DNA of 64,000 nucleotides from an uncultured Clostridia bacterium (lineage in GTDB: Bacteria > Bacillota > Clostridia > Oscillospirales > Ruminococcaceae): positions 1 to 64,000 of the forward strand of contig CANRNN010000009.1 of assembly GCA_947632025.1 (NCBI GenBank), read 5' to 3'. Made by a program: the position numbers and the translations under genes. Shown piece after piece: positions 27,052 to 35,035 of the stretch (positions are counted from its first letter, which is position 1; each line of letters starts with the position of its first letter). The notes beneath the pieces were generated by a model. It was not told the DNA's origin. It ran no database searches and saw nothing but the letters and a program-made list of their open reading frames with translations.

Positions 27052-27240
27052 AATTGAATAGGCGGAAGGTGTCGGAAGTCGTTTGATGTTCCGATGAAAA
27101 GGGAAGCGGGTGTGATTCCCGCACGAACTCGTCACCGTATCGGGGGAGCGAGGAAAGATTATGTCACTGAATTTTTCGGGAAGACCTTTCCGAGCGTTGA
27201 GAACCAAGTCGGGAGACCTGCCGTCCGCTGTACAGAGCTT
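27052..27240 (+). promoter_or_regulatory. Cobalamin riboswitch
   Basis: The core is recognisable: AAAAGGGAAGCGGGTGTGAT with TCCCGCACG, then CGTCACCGTAT, and the B12 box AAGTCGGGAGACCTGCCG at 27206-27223. It is followed by a terminator at 27298-27327, so binding of adenosylcobalamin should stop transcription of the downstream NEAT-like/btu/cobO/cbiC genes. The first operon (cbiD to cbiP) lies upstream and is not under this element. Confidence 0.92.
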
Positions 27241-27297
27241 TGCTCATGCCACGAGTAATTGGCAGTACGCCGCGCTGTTATGCGCTTTTTTGTCGTG

Positions 27298-27327
27298 CGC
27301 CATTACGTTCGTGAGGGCGTTTTTTTA
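27298..27327 (+). terminator. Riboswitch-controlled terminator
   Basis: CGCC...GGCG stem extended by TTAC/GTGA pairing, followed by eight T residues, located just before the next ribosome site. Another GCGC-TGTTAT-GCGC hairpin with TTTTTT sits slightly upstream (about 27273-27292). These are the off state of the riboswitch. Confidence 0.65.
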
Positions 27328-27351
27328 TTTGCTTTTTCGGAGGAATATATT

Positions 27352-28014
27352 ATGAATGAACTACCAAACGGCTCGTTTTTAGCCGAAATTACATTGGAGG
27401 GCGGTTCGGGAAGGGCGAAGATCCAGTCCCCCGCTCCGATACATATTGAGGACGGTAAAATTACGGCGACGCTTACATGGAGCAGCTCGTCTTATGATTA
27501 TATGGAAATAGGCGGCGTTGGATATACCTCGAAAATTGTTGATGGGAAAGCCGTTTTTGAGGTGGAGATCCCCGCTCTTGACACACCGCTTGATATAAAA
27601 GCGGAAACTGTCGCCATGTCGGAGCCGCATATGATAGACTACGTTTTAACGGTAAGCGGGGAAGAAATAAAATTAACAGGTTCTGAACAAAATTCGTCGC
27701 CGGAATCTTTCGCTTCCTCTGTACAGAGCGATAATGATTCCACGGGCAGTGACGTGGTTTCAAGTGCGGAAAATTCCTCGGAGAGTGTTTCCGGTACAAT
27801 TTCGGTCAACTCATACGAAAGCGTGGTTTCGTCGTCGGAACTGTTTTCCTCCACGTCGGAAAACGTTCAGTCCTCCACAGAATATATATCTACCGCAGCA
27901 GCAGAGCAGGTATCGTCAAATGGCTCTGCTGTCGGATTTGTGGCGATAGGAGCAGGTGCCGTGGTCTTGGTCGCGGCGGTAATAGCAATAATCATCGGAA
28001 AGGTCAGAAAATGA
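27352..28014 (+). CDS. NEAT-like surface protein with C-terminal membrane anchor
   Basis: A 220-residue protein. Residues 5-110 form a beta-rich domain resembling NEAT-type ligand-binding domains (NGSFLAEITLEGGSGRAKIQSPAPIHIEDGKITATLTW, ALDTPLDIKAETVAMSEPHMIDYVLTV). Residues 112-190 are a Ser-rich linker. Residues 193-215 are a single membrane helix followed by GKVRK. The domain is paralogous to that of the gene at 31004. Oddly, no signal peptide is visible at ATG 27352, which has a strong GGAGGAA site just after the terminator; the in-frame extension back to 27259 runs into the riboswitch. First gene under the cobalamin riboswitch and overlapping btuF by 4 nt, so a corrinoid-binding surface role is inferred, not shown. 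Confidence 0.72.
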   Translation: MNELPNGSFLAEITLEGGSGRAKIQSPAPIHIEDGKITATLTWSSSSYDYMEIGGVGYTSKIVDGKAVFEVEIPALDTPLDIKAETVAMSEPHMIDYVLTVSGEEIKLTGSEQNSSPESFASSVQSDNDSTGSDVVSSAENSSESVSGTISVNSYESVVSSSELFSSTSENVQSSTEYISTAAAEQVSSNGSAVGFVAIGAGAVVLVAAVIAIIIGKVRK

Positions 28015-29180
28015 AAAAGTTATCAGCTGTATTTTTAATTGTTTTGTCGCTTGCCTTTGCCGGTTGTTTAAATAATGTTGACAATATTCAGGACAGCAAT
28101 TCATCAGATGTTTCGGTTTCCGATACGGGAAATTCCGCAGCGGACGAGTTGACACTTATTGAACACGTTGAAAACGAATACGCCGAGCAGTTTTCTATCG
28201 ACAGATACGAGGGCGGTTTCTCGAAAATAACGACAATGAACGGCGAGGAGTTTTTAATTGTCCCGGAGGGAAAAACTCCGCCCGAAAAGCTTGATGAAAG
28301 TATAACAGTTATTGAACAACCTGCCGAGAATTTCTATCTTGCAGCAACGGCGGCAATGGGTCATTTCGCGGAAATAGGAGCGGGAAATTCGATAAAATTT
28401 TCAAGCATAAACGCCGATGACTGGTACATTGATTATGCTCGTGAAGCCATGAAATCGGGAGAAATGGTTTATGCCGGAAAATATCGCGAGCCCGATTACG
28501 AGTTGCTTCTCACGGGGAAATGCAAGCTCGCTATTGAGTCAACTATGATTGAACATTCTCCTGCCGTGAAGGAAAAGCTGCTGGAACTGGGGATCCCCGT
28601 TTTCATTGATTATGCAAGCTATGAAAATCATCCGCTCGGACGAGCCGAGTGGATAAAGGTATACGGTGAAATTACGGGAAAATCCGCCGAGGCTGAACGC
28701 ATTTTTGACGAACAGGCAGCAAAATTGAAGTTGATAGAAAATTCGGAGAAAACCGAAAAAACAGTCGCGTTTTTTTACATAAATTCCGCAGGGCAGGCTG
28801 TCGTCCGCAAATCGGGCGATTACATAACAAAAATGATAGAACTCGCTGGCGGAAAATATGTTTTCGAGGACTTAAGCGGCGGCGGACTTTCGACGGTCGT
28901 TATAGAGCCCGAAGCCTTTTATAATGCCGCAAAAGACGCTGATATCGTCATCTACAACAGCACTATCGGCGGTGAGGTCGACTCGCTTGAATCTATCGTA
29001 GCGAAATGTTCGCTGCTTTCCGATTTTAAGGCTTTTAAGGACGGAAATGTCTGGTGTACAAAGGAAAATCTTTATCAGGAATCAATCAAATTCGGCGAAA
29101 TGATAAATGATTTTCACAGCGTCCTTACGGGAAAAACCGAGGAAGAACCTCCCGTTTTTCTGTTCAGACCCAAGGATTGA
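28011..29180 (+). CDS. btuF: Cobalamin ABC transporter substrate-binding lipoprotein
   Basis: A 389-residue lipoprotein (signal with lipobox FAGC, Cys19) with a TroA/FhuD/BtuF-type bilobed binding domain: GKCKLAIESTMIEHSPAVKEKLLELGIPVFIDYASYENHPLGRAEWIKVYGEITGK and the C-terminal DADIVIYNSTIGGEVDSLESI. The family covers siderophore, haem and cobalamin carriers. The cobalamin riboswitch upstream and cob genes on both sides favour corrinoids. Overlaps the NEAT-like gene by 4 nt. Confidence 0.87.
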   Translation: MKKLSAVFLIVLSLAFAGCLNNVDNIQDSNSSDVSVSDTGNSAADELTLIEHVENEYAEQFSIDRYEGGFSKITTMNGEEFLIVPEGKTPPEKLDESITVIEQPAENFYLAATAAMGHFAEIGAGNSIKFSSINADDWYIDYAREAMKSGEMVYAGKYREPDYELLLTGKCKLAIESTMIEHSPAVKEKLLELGIPVFIDYASYENHPLGRAEWIKVYGEITGKSAEAERIFDEQAAKLKLIENSEKTEKTVAFFYINSAGQAVVRKSGDYITKMIELAGGKYVFEDLSGGGLSTVVIEPEAFYNAAKDADIVIYNSTIGGEVDSLESIVAKCSLLSDFKAFKDGNVWCTKENLYQESIKFGEMINDFHSVLTGKTEEEPPVFLFRPKD

Positions 29181-29183
29181 ATT

Positions 29184-30197
29184 ATGACTATGACGAAAAT
29201 AAATAAACGATATTTTTTCGCGTTCGTATTTTTGAGTGTCGGAACGATATTGTGCCTTGTCGGTTCAGTTTTAATCGGAAGTACGAAGATACCGCTTGCC
29301 GAAGCCGTGAGGTCGCTTTTCGGAAACGGGGATTATTCGGATATTTTATGGAAGATAAGAATACCGCGGGCGCTTTCGGCGCTGCTGCTCGGAGGAGCAT
29401 TGAGCCTTTCGGGATATTTGCTGCAGACGTTTTTCCATAATCCGATAGCGGGTCCGTTTGTTCTGGGAGTGTCGTCGGGAGCGAAGCTTACGGTGGCGCT
29501 TGCTATGATATTTATGTATCGTTTAGTGCGTTCGTTAAATTCGGCTGCGATGGTGCTTGCGGCATTTGTGGGAGCGATGCTTTCTCTCGGATTCGTACTG
29601 CTTGTTTCAAGAAAAATGAAGCGAATGTCAATGCTGGTCGTATGCGGCATTATGATCGGATATATCTGCAGCGCGATAACGGATTTTGTCGTGACTTTCG
29701 CGCAGGACGCAGACATTGTAAATCTTCACGATTGGTCAAAGGGAACGTTTTCGGGGCGCACAATGAACGATGTTCTGGTAATTTTGATAATCGTACTTGT
29801 CGGAGTTGTCGGGACGGTACTTATTTCAAAGCCGATGGGCGCTTATATGCTCGGAGAGGGCTACGCCGAGAGCGTCGGCGTGAATTTAAGATTCCTTAAG
29901 GTCGCGCTTGTGACATTGTCGGGGCTGTTGTCGGCGTGCGTCACAGCTTTTGCGGGTCCTGTTTCGTTTGTCGGGATAGCCGTGCCGCATATCGTGCGTC
30001 TGATGTTCGGAACGTCAAGACCTGCTGTAATGATACCGGCGTGTTTCCTTGCGGGAAGCGTTTTCTGTATGGTCTGCGATGTTATAGCGAGGACCGCGCT
30101 TTCCCCGACAGAGCTTTCGATAAGCACAGTGACTGCTGTTTTCGGCGCTCCTGTAGTTATCGCGGTCATACTCCGAAGGAAGAAGGGAGAGCTGTGA
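29184..30197 (+). CDS. btuC: Cobalamin ABC transporter permease (FecCD family)
   Basis: A 337-residue permease with about ten membrane helices. Signature blocks of the BtuC/FecCD family: RIPRALSALLLGGALSLSGYLLQTFFHNPIAGPFVLGVSSGAKL, and VTAFAGPVSFVGIAVPHIVRLMFG. Forms the membrane part of the importer with the preceding binding protein and the following ATPase. Substrate assigned from the riboswitch context. Confidence 0.9.
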   Translation: MTMTKINKRYFFAFVFLSVGTILCLVGSVLIGSTKIPLAEAVRSLFGNGDYSDILWKIRIPRALSALLLGGALSLSGYLLQTFFHNPIAGPFVLGVSSGAKLTVALAMIFMYRLVRSLNSAAMVLAAFVGAMLSLGFVLLVSRKMKRMSMLVVCGIMIGYICSAITDFVVTFAQDADIVNLHDWSKGTFSGRTMNDVLVILIIVLVGVVGTVLISKPMGAYMLGEGYAESVGVNLRFLKVALVTLSGLLSACVTAFAGPVSFVGIAVPHIVRLMFGTSRPAVMIPACFLAGSVFCMVCDVIARTALSPTELSISTVTAVFGAPVVIAVILRRKKGEL

Positions 30198-30943
30198 GCG
30201 TTTTCGTTGAAGTTTGTAATCTTTCGGCGGGATACGGGAAAAAGGACGTTATATCCGACGTGAATTTTACGGTTTCGGAGGGCGAGATACTTACGCTTAT
30301 CGGACCGAACGGCGGCGGAAAATCCACAGTTTTGAAAGCGGTCACGGGATTTTTGCCGAAGCGCGGCGAGGTGAAATTTCTCGGACAGGAACTCGAAAAG
30401 ATCCCGCGTCGGGAGCTTTCAAAAATACTTTCGGTAATGCTTACCGAGCGCGTCCGACCGGACCTTATGACCTGCCGCGACGTGGTTTCGGCGGGAAGAT
30501 ACCCCTACACGGGAATGATGGGCGTGCTTTCGGAAAACGACCGCGAGATAGTCGAGGATTCAATAAAGATCGTTGAAGCTGAAAATTTCGCTGACGCCGA
30601 TTTTAATTCCATAAGCGACGGTCAGCGGCAGAGAATACTGCTTGCGAGAGCGATCTGTCAGCAGCCTGAGATCCTCGTGCTTGACGAGCCGACCTCATAC
30701 CTCGATATACGGCATAAGATAGTGTTTTTTGAAATACTTGAAAAGCTTGCTGCAGAGCGGAAAATAGCAGTGATACTCTCGCTTCATGAGCTTGATTTCG
30801 CGGAAAAAATATCCGCGAAAACGGTCTGCGTCCGCGACGGGAAGATCGTTCTTTCGGGAACGCCCGACGAGGTTTTCACGCGGGAAAATATCCGCGACCT
30901 TTACGGCATTTCAGAAATGCTGTACGGTAAATATTTCGATTGA
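30194..30943 (+). CDS. btuD: Cobalamin ABC transporter ATP-binding protein
   Basis: A 249-residue ABC ATPase: Walker A GPNGGGKST, signature SISDGQRQRILLARAI (one Gly of the usual SGGQ replaced by Asp), Walker B ILVLDEPTSYLD, and the H-loop LSLHELDF. GTG start at 30194 overlaps the btuC stop (GTGA). The ORF track begins 86 codons too early, inside btuC. Confidence 0.9.
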   Translation: MSVFVEVCNLSAGYGKKDVISDVNFTVSEGEILTLIGPNGGGKSTVLKAVTGFLPKRGEVKFLGQELEKIPRRELSKILSVMLTERVRPDLMTCRDVVSAGRYPYTGMMGVLSENDREIVEDSIKIVEAENFADADFNSISDGQRQRILLARAICQQPEILVLDEPTSYLDIRHKIVFFEILEKLAAERKIAVILSLHELDFAEKISAKTVCVRDGKIVLSGTPDEVFTRENIRDLYGISEMLYGKYFD

Positions 30944-31003
30944 AACGCCTGAAGCGTTTTATGATCCAATAAATCAAAATCAAAAAATCAGGAGGAAAAC
31001 ATT

Positions 31004-31591
31004 ATGAAGAAATTTACGGCAATCATTACTTCCTGCGCGGTGTGCGCGGCTGTTGCGGGAACGGCTCTCGCCGAAACGACCGCAGCCGACCTTAATGACG
31101 GCACCTACAGCATAACAGTCGATTCCAACAACAAAATGTTCAAGGTGACGGACTGCAAACTGACCGTAAAGGACGGCAAACTCACCGCCGCGGTAACTCT
31201 TTCCGGAACGGGCTACGGAAAGCTGTTTGTCGGCACGGGCGAACAGGCTGCTGCGGCTGCGGAAAGCGACTATATCCCGTTTGAGGACGTTGACGGAAAG
31301 TATGTTTACACATTTGAAATTACCGCGCTGGACGCGCCCGTACAGGTCGCGGCTTGGAGTACAAAGAATTCCGAGTGGTATGACAGAACTCTTACGTTCA
31401 ATTCTGCGGATCTTCCCGCGGAGGCTCTGAAAAACGGCGCGGGCGCGTCTGCTCCGTCTGAATCTTCAACGCCGTCTGATGCTCCGTCAACTGACAAGGA
31501 CAACCCCGATTCGGGATTTGGAACTCTCGCGCTGACAAGCGCTGTCCTTGCGGGCGCGGCAGTTGCCGTTTCAAGAAAAAAGAACAAGTGA
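31004..31591 (+). CDS. Secreted NEAT-like protein with sorting-signal-like C-terminus
   Basis: A 195-residue protein: signal peptide (about 1-23, ending ALAE), a beta-rich NEAT-like domain (residues 30-133) paralogous to that of the gene at 27352 (shared patterns DGT-Y, V-DGKLTAAVTLSG, FEITALDAPVQVAAWST), a Ser/Pro linker (145-165), then DNPDSG, a hydrophobic stretch and RKKNK, which resembles an NPxTG-type sortase signal with Ser for Thr. Good GGAGG site. It sits between btuD and cobO in the riboswitch-controlled unit, so surface capture of corrinoids, handed on to BtuF, is a reasonable inference. Haem or another tetrapyrrole cannot be excluded. Confidence 0.75.
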   Translation: MKKFTAIITSCAVCAAVAGTALAETTAADLNDGTYSITVDSNNKMFKVTDCKLTVKDGKLTAAVTLSGTGYGKLFVGTGEQAAAAAESDYIPFEDVDGKYVYTFEITALDAPVQVAAWSTKNSEWYDRTLTFNSADLPAEALKNGAGASAPSESSTPSDAPSTDKDNPDSGFGTLALTSAVLAGAAVAVSRKKNK

Positions 31592-32088
31592 TACAGATAT
31601 ACTGCGGCGACGGCAAAGGCAAAACCACAGCCGCCATTGGGCTTGCGGTGCGCGCTGCGGGGGCAGGTATACCGGTTTGCTTCGCGCAGCTTATGAAAGG
31701 AAATCAGACCTCCGAAATAGCGCTGCTTTCCGATATCGGAAATATAACGGTCGTTCGTCCGACGAAGAATTTCGGTTTTTTCAAGGATATGACAAATGAA
31801 GATAAAGCGGAACTGTCCGAGATACATAATGAACTTTTGAAACGTGTTTTTTCCGAAAATTACAAAATGATAATTCTCGATGAATTCAATTCCGCGTATT
31901 CGTATAATTTGCTTGACAGAGCGCTTTCGCGGGAGCTTATCCTAAACTCCCCCGACAAGGAGATAATTCTCACGGGACGAGATCCCGACGGGATATTTCT
32001 CGAAAAAGCCGATTATATCAGCGAAATAAAATGCGTCCGACACCCGTATCAAAAGGGGATCTCTGCAAGAAAGGGGATAGAATTCTGA
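31588..32088 (+). CDS. cobO: Corrinoid adenosyltransferase (CobA/CobO/BtuR type)
   Basis: ATP:cob(I)alamin adenosyltransferase, 166 residues. P-loop IYCGDGKGKTTAAIGLAVRAAG, PTKNFGFF, and MIILDEFNSAYSYNLL, RDPDGIFLEKADYISEIKCVRHPYQKGISARKGIEF at the end, all typical of the BtuR family. GTG start overlapping the NEAT-like gene stop (GTGA). Serves both de novo synthesis and salvage of imported corrinoids. Confidence 0.92.
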   Translation: MIQIYCGDGKGKTTAAIGLAVRAAGAGIPVCFAQLMKGNQTSEIALLSDIGNITVVRPTKNFGFFKDMTNEDKAELSEIHNELLKRVFSENYKMIILDEFNSAYSYNLLDRALSRELILNSPDKEIILTGRDPDGIFLEKADYISEIKCVRHPYQKGISARKGIEF

Positions 32089-32090
32089 AT

Positions 32091-32705
32091 ATGGAATACG
32101 TTCTTCCGGGCGATATAGAAAATCGCAGCTTCGAGATAATCGAAAGCGAGCTTAAACGGGAAATTCCCGACGAAATAAAGCCGATAGTTATACGCGTTAT
32201 ACATACGACGGCGGATTTCGATTTTGCCGAAAATCTGAAATTCTCGGAAGGTGCAGTTGAAAAAGCCCTTGAAGCGATAAAAAACGGCGTGACATTCGTC
32301 ACCGATACGAATATGGCAAAGGCGGGGATAAATAAAAAATTGCTTGAAAAGCACGGGTGCAAAGCCGTTTGCTTTATGGCTGACGAGGACGTTGCGAAAA
32401 CGGCTTCGCAGCGCGGTATCACTCGTGCCGCAGCTTCCGCCGAAAAGGCTGCTGAACTGAAAGAGCCTGTAATTTACGCGGTCGGGAACGCTCCCACGGC
32501 GCTGGTAAGGATATGCGAATTATCGGCTGAGGGGAAAATTTCTCCGAAGCTTGTTATAGGCGCTCCCGTGGGATTTGTGAACGTGATACAGTCAAAGGAA
32601 ATGCTAACACAGACCCGTATCCCTTACATCGCCGCAATGGGCAGAAAGGGCGGCAGCACCGTCGCGGCAGCGATATGCAACGCGCTGCTGAAAATGGCGC
32701 TTTGA
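32091..32705 (+). CDS. cbiC: Cobalt-precorrin-8 methylmutase
   Basis: Moves the C11 methyl to C12, giving cobyrinate. 204 residues from ATG 32091, two bases after cobO. Motifs: PGDIENRSFEIIESEL, VIRVIHTTADFDFAENLKFS with the active-site His, TFVTDTNMAKAGI, VGNAPTALVRICEL, and GAPVGFVNVIQSKEML. It is the only ring-modifying enzyme placed under the riboswitch rather than in the first operon. A strong terminator follows. Confidence 0.93.
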   Translation: MEYVLPGDIENRSFEIIESELKREIPDEIKPIVIRVIHTTADFDFAENLKFSEGAVEKALEAIKNGVTFVTDTNMAKAGINKKLLEKHGCKAVCFMADEDVAKTASQRGITRAAASAEKAAELKEPVIYAVGNAPTALVRICELSAEGKISPKLVIGAPVGFVNVIQSKEMLTQTRIPYIAAMGRKGGSTVAAAICNALLKMAL

Positions 32706-32742
32706 AATTCTTCTCGGAAATTAGGAAATTCTGGCTCAAAAT

Positions 32743-32777
32743 TTTCGGGGACGTATTAAAACTATACGTCCCCGAAA
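32743..32777 (+). terminator. Terminator of the cobalamin uptake unit
   Basis: Perfect 13-bp stem TTTCGGGGACGTA / TACGTCCCCGAAA followed by an AT-rich stretch. A second hairpin, GTCGG...CCGAC followed by TTTTGTTTT, lies at 32797-32824. Confidence 0.75.
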
Positions 32778-32823
32778 TTATGTATTTTAATTAGTGGTCG
32801 GGCATTTGTGTCCGACTTTTGTT

Positions 32824-33747
32824 TTATTCCGCCCGTAAAAGCTCCGCGTAGACGAAACCTCCGCCGTTTTCTTTGTATACTACCCGAACGTTTTTCATTG
32901 TGACCTTGACTTCGGCGTAACTGCTGTCCTTAAACAGATCGGACAGATCTATCGGAACTTCGGAAATATTACCAAAGCTTATTTTCTTTCCGTCATAAAC
33001 AGCCCCGAATTTCTCGTTAGGGTCTGCCCATTCCTCGGTAAAACTGTACAGCATAGGCGGAACAGGAACGTATTCACTTTTTACGGAATCAGCGAAAAAT
33101 GTCAGATCGCCTTTTGAGTCAATATAGTCAGTCGTTTCCGGATAGCAGTACAGAACGCCCTCAAGTGTTATTTCGCCGTCGAAAATTATCTCGCTGCTGA
33201 GTATTTGACCCGTTAAGTCTACCCAATAATTCGCACTCGTGACGGTAAGCCCGTTGTCAAGCTTGTCGCCTGCTTTTACCTTGAAATATTCGGGATCTTC
33301 GACCGTAGATTCAATATCGGTATTGAATTCAAGGGTATCCCAATTGACAAGTCCGGAATTTTTTAAGGTGTTGTCGTAAAGCGGCTTTGCAAACCGTATA
33401 TACGAAAAATCAAATCCGACAGCATAAGTTGTACTGCCGTCATTGTTCGCCTGTGCATAAACAGCTTCGGACTTGTCGAGCGTGCCGCCGTCGGGAGCGG
33501 GAATGTTTTCGAGAGAAAATGTATCGATAAGCGCCTGAGTTTCGGGGCTTACAGCAGAAGCGGAGCTGTTTTGCGAACTTTCGGAGTTTTCGCTGTTCTC
33601 AGGGGAATTATTTTCGCTCGAATTATTCGCTGAACTTTCGATTGAATTTGTCGTGGAATTATCGCTCGAATTTTGTGAATTGCTGCACGCAGTAAGCGAC
33701 AGCGTGAGCGTGAGAGAAAGGATTGCTGATGTTTTCCTGAAATTCAT
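32824..33747 (-). CDS. Lipoprotein, paralogue 1 of a tandem pair
   Basis: A 307-residue predicted lipoprotein: signal peptide with lipobox LTAC, a Ser/Asn-rich linker of about 45 residues, then an extracellular domain of unknown fold. Shares with its neighbour blocks such as VKAGDKLDNGLTV, WVDLTG, FDGEITLEGVLYC, YIDSKGDLTFFAD. The ribosome site GAGGTGA points to the ATG at 33747; the ORF-track start three codons earlier is a GTG inside that site. Downstream gene of the VanR-like-controlled pair. Confidence 0.7.
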   Translation of the reverse strand: MNFRKTSAILSLTLTLSLTACSNSQNSSDNSTTNSIESSANNSSENNSPENSENSESSQNSSASAVSPETQALIDTFSLENIPAPDGGTLDKSEAVYAQANNDGSTTYAVGFDFSYIRFAKPLYDNTLKNSGLVNWDTLEFNTDIESTVEDPEYFKVKAGDKLDNGLTVTSANYWVDLTGQILSSEIIFDGEITLEGVLYCYPETTDYIDSKGDLTFFADSVKSEYVPVPPMLYSFTEEWADPNEKFGAVYDGKKISFGNISEVPIDLSDLFKDSSYAEVKVTMKNVRVVYKENGGGFVYAELLRAE

Positions 33748-33768
33748 TTTTTTCACCTCATTAAATTT

Positions 33769-34695
33769 TTAATTATTGATTTTTTCAATGGAAACGATCT
33801 CCCCAAAACAACCGAATGCTCCTCCGCCGGAGTTGGGTCCTTGGGTAACTATTCTTATGTTTTTGATTGTTACAGTTACCTCGGCGGCTTTTCCTTTCTC
33901 GATTATATCGTCACGACCTAATTCGGAAATATTTCCCAAACGATACGCACTTGTGCCGACGACCGCCAGACCTGCGTCGGGATATACCCGTTCCGGTACA
34001 TCATATTCTTTTTCGCCGTCAGAGATAAAAGAGATCCAATCCGGAAAATGAGAAAAATTTGTCGTGTCGGGGAAAAAATAAAGATCTCCCTCATAATCTA
34101 TATAATCATCTTCCGGAACACAATACAAAGCCCCGTTGAGTGTCAGCTCGCCATCAAAATAAACCCAACCGGTATAATCGACCCAGTCGTCTATAAAATA
34201 TTCCAGTATATGCCGCGCTTCTTTCACTTTAAGTCCGTTGTCAAGAACATCACCGGCTTTCACTCTTTCCCTCACAGGAGTATAATTATAATCGTGCGAA
34301 GCGAATTCATTAGTTTCCCAGTTTATAAGGTCGGGATTTTTAAAAGTATCATCATAAATTGGTGGTGCGTATTCAATAATGGAATAGTTGAACATAACAT
34401 ATTCATCGCCAGCACCTGAATGTTCAATGACCGCATCCGATAATGGTAAAGGTTCGCCGTCCGCACCAATAAGATCCTCCTCCCAATGGCTGACCTGCTG
34501 AACAGGACTTGACGAATTTGAAGGCGTAGTATCTGTTGAAGATGAAGTGTCAGGTGTTGTCTTTATGCTCGATGATGCAGACGAACTTGAATTACCGGAG
34601 GTGCTTGTAGTATTCGTCAAAGGTTTTTCAGTGCTGCACGCAGTAAGCGACATAATCACCGCTAATGAAATAAGTACAGATGTAATTTTTTTCAT
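33769..34695 (-). CDS. Lipoprotein, paralogue 2 of a tandem pair
   Basis: A 308-residue predicted lipoprotein (MKKITSVLISLAVIMSLTAC), a Ser/Thr-rich linker, then the same unknown extracellular domain as the next gene (LINWETNEF, VKAGDVLDNGLKV, WVDYTGWVYFDGELTLNGALYC, YIDYEGDLYFFPD). First gene of the pair, with a GGAGGAAA site and a clear promoter whose -35 box abuts an array of TTACA repeats. Divergent from a VanRS-like two-component system, so probably part of its envelope-stress output. No function is known to me. Confidence 0.72.
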   Translation of the reverse strand: MKKITSVLISLAVIMSLTACSTEKPLTNTTSTSGNSSSSASSSIKTTPDTSSSTDTTPSNSSSPVQQVSHWEEDLIGADGEPLPLSDAVIEHSGAGDEYVMFNYSIIEYAPPIYDDTFKNPDLINWETNEFASHDYNYTPVRERVKAGDVLDNGLKVKEARHILEYFIDDWVDYTGWVYFDGELTLNGALYCVPEDDYIDYEGDLYFFPDTTNFSHFPDWISFISDGEKEYDVPERVYPDAGLAVVGTSAYRLGNISELGRDDIIEKGKAAEVTVTIKNIRIVTQGPNSGGGAFGCFGEIVSIEKINN

Positions 34696-34767
34696 AGTTA
34701 TTTCCTCCTAAATTATTTATGTTGTAGAAACGCCTGTTTGAAAAGCCCCGACCTTTTCAATAATTTT

Positions 34768-34796
34768 ATTGTAACATAAAGTTTTTTCCTTGTCAA
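34768..34796 (-). promoter_or_regulatory. Promoter of the lipoprotein pair
   Basis: Minus strand TTGACA, 17-bp spacer, TACAAT. The repeat array starts directly upstream of the -35 box. Confidence 0.8.
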
Positions 34797-34801
34797 TAAA
34801 A

Positions 34802-34886
34802 GGTAACAAAACTGTAATTTTTTCCGGTAAATTGTAACCTTTTTGTAATCTTTTGAAACTTTTTTGTAACCATTTTGTAACCTTTG
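34802..34886 (-). promoter_or_regulatory. Operator array of TTACA direct repeats
   Basis: Read on the minus strand: TTACAAAATGG, TTACAAAAAAG, TTTCAAAAGA, TTACAAAAAGG, TTACAATTTAC, then after a 9-base break TTACAGTTTTG and TTACCTTTTAT, ending at the -35 TTGACA. Units are 10-11 bp apart, one helical turn, as in PhoB/PhoP/VanR-type binding sites. It lies between the lipoprotein genes and the divergent vanR-like gene, so the encoded response regulator is the likely ligand. Confidence 0.7.
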
Positions 34887-34977
34887 CGACAGGAGCATAA
34901 AAAAGTCATAAAATCTTCATAATTTCTTCAGATCCGCTTTACTATCGCGTTTTTTGAAAAAAATCCGCGCGCGGCGC

Positions 34978-35006
34978 TTGACAAATACTGAAAAAAGGTG
35001 TATCAT
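34978..35006 (+). promoter_or_regulatory. Promoter of the VanRS-like operon
   Basis: TTGACA, 17-bp spacer, TATCAT, 29 bp before the response-regulator start. A near-consensus promoter about 100 bp from the TTACA array. Confidence 0.75.
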
Positions 35007-35035
35007 TAAATTGTAGAATGTTTCGGGAGGAGTAT

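Noticed and set aside
34802-34886. CRISPR-like array
   Set aside because: Repeats are only about 5-8 bp at 11-bp spacing with no spacers and no cas genes; they fit a regulator operator.
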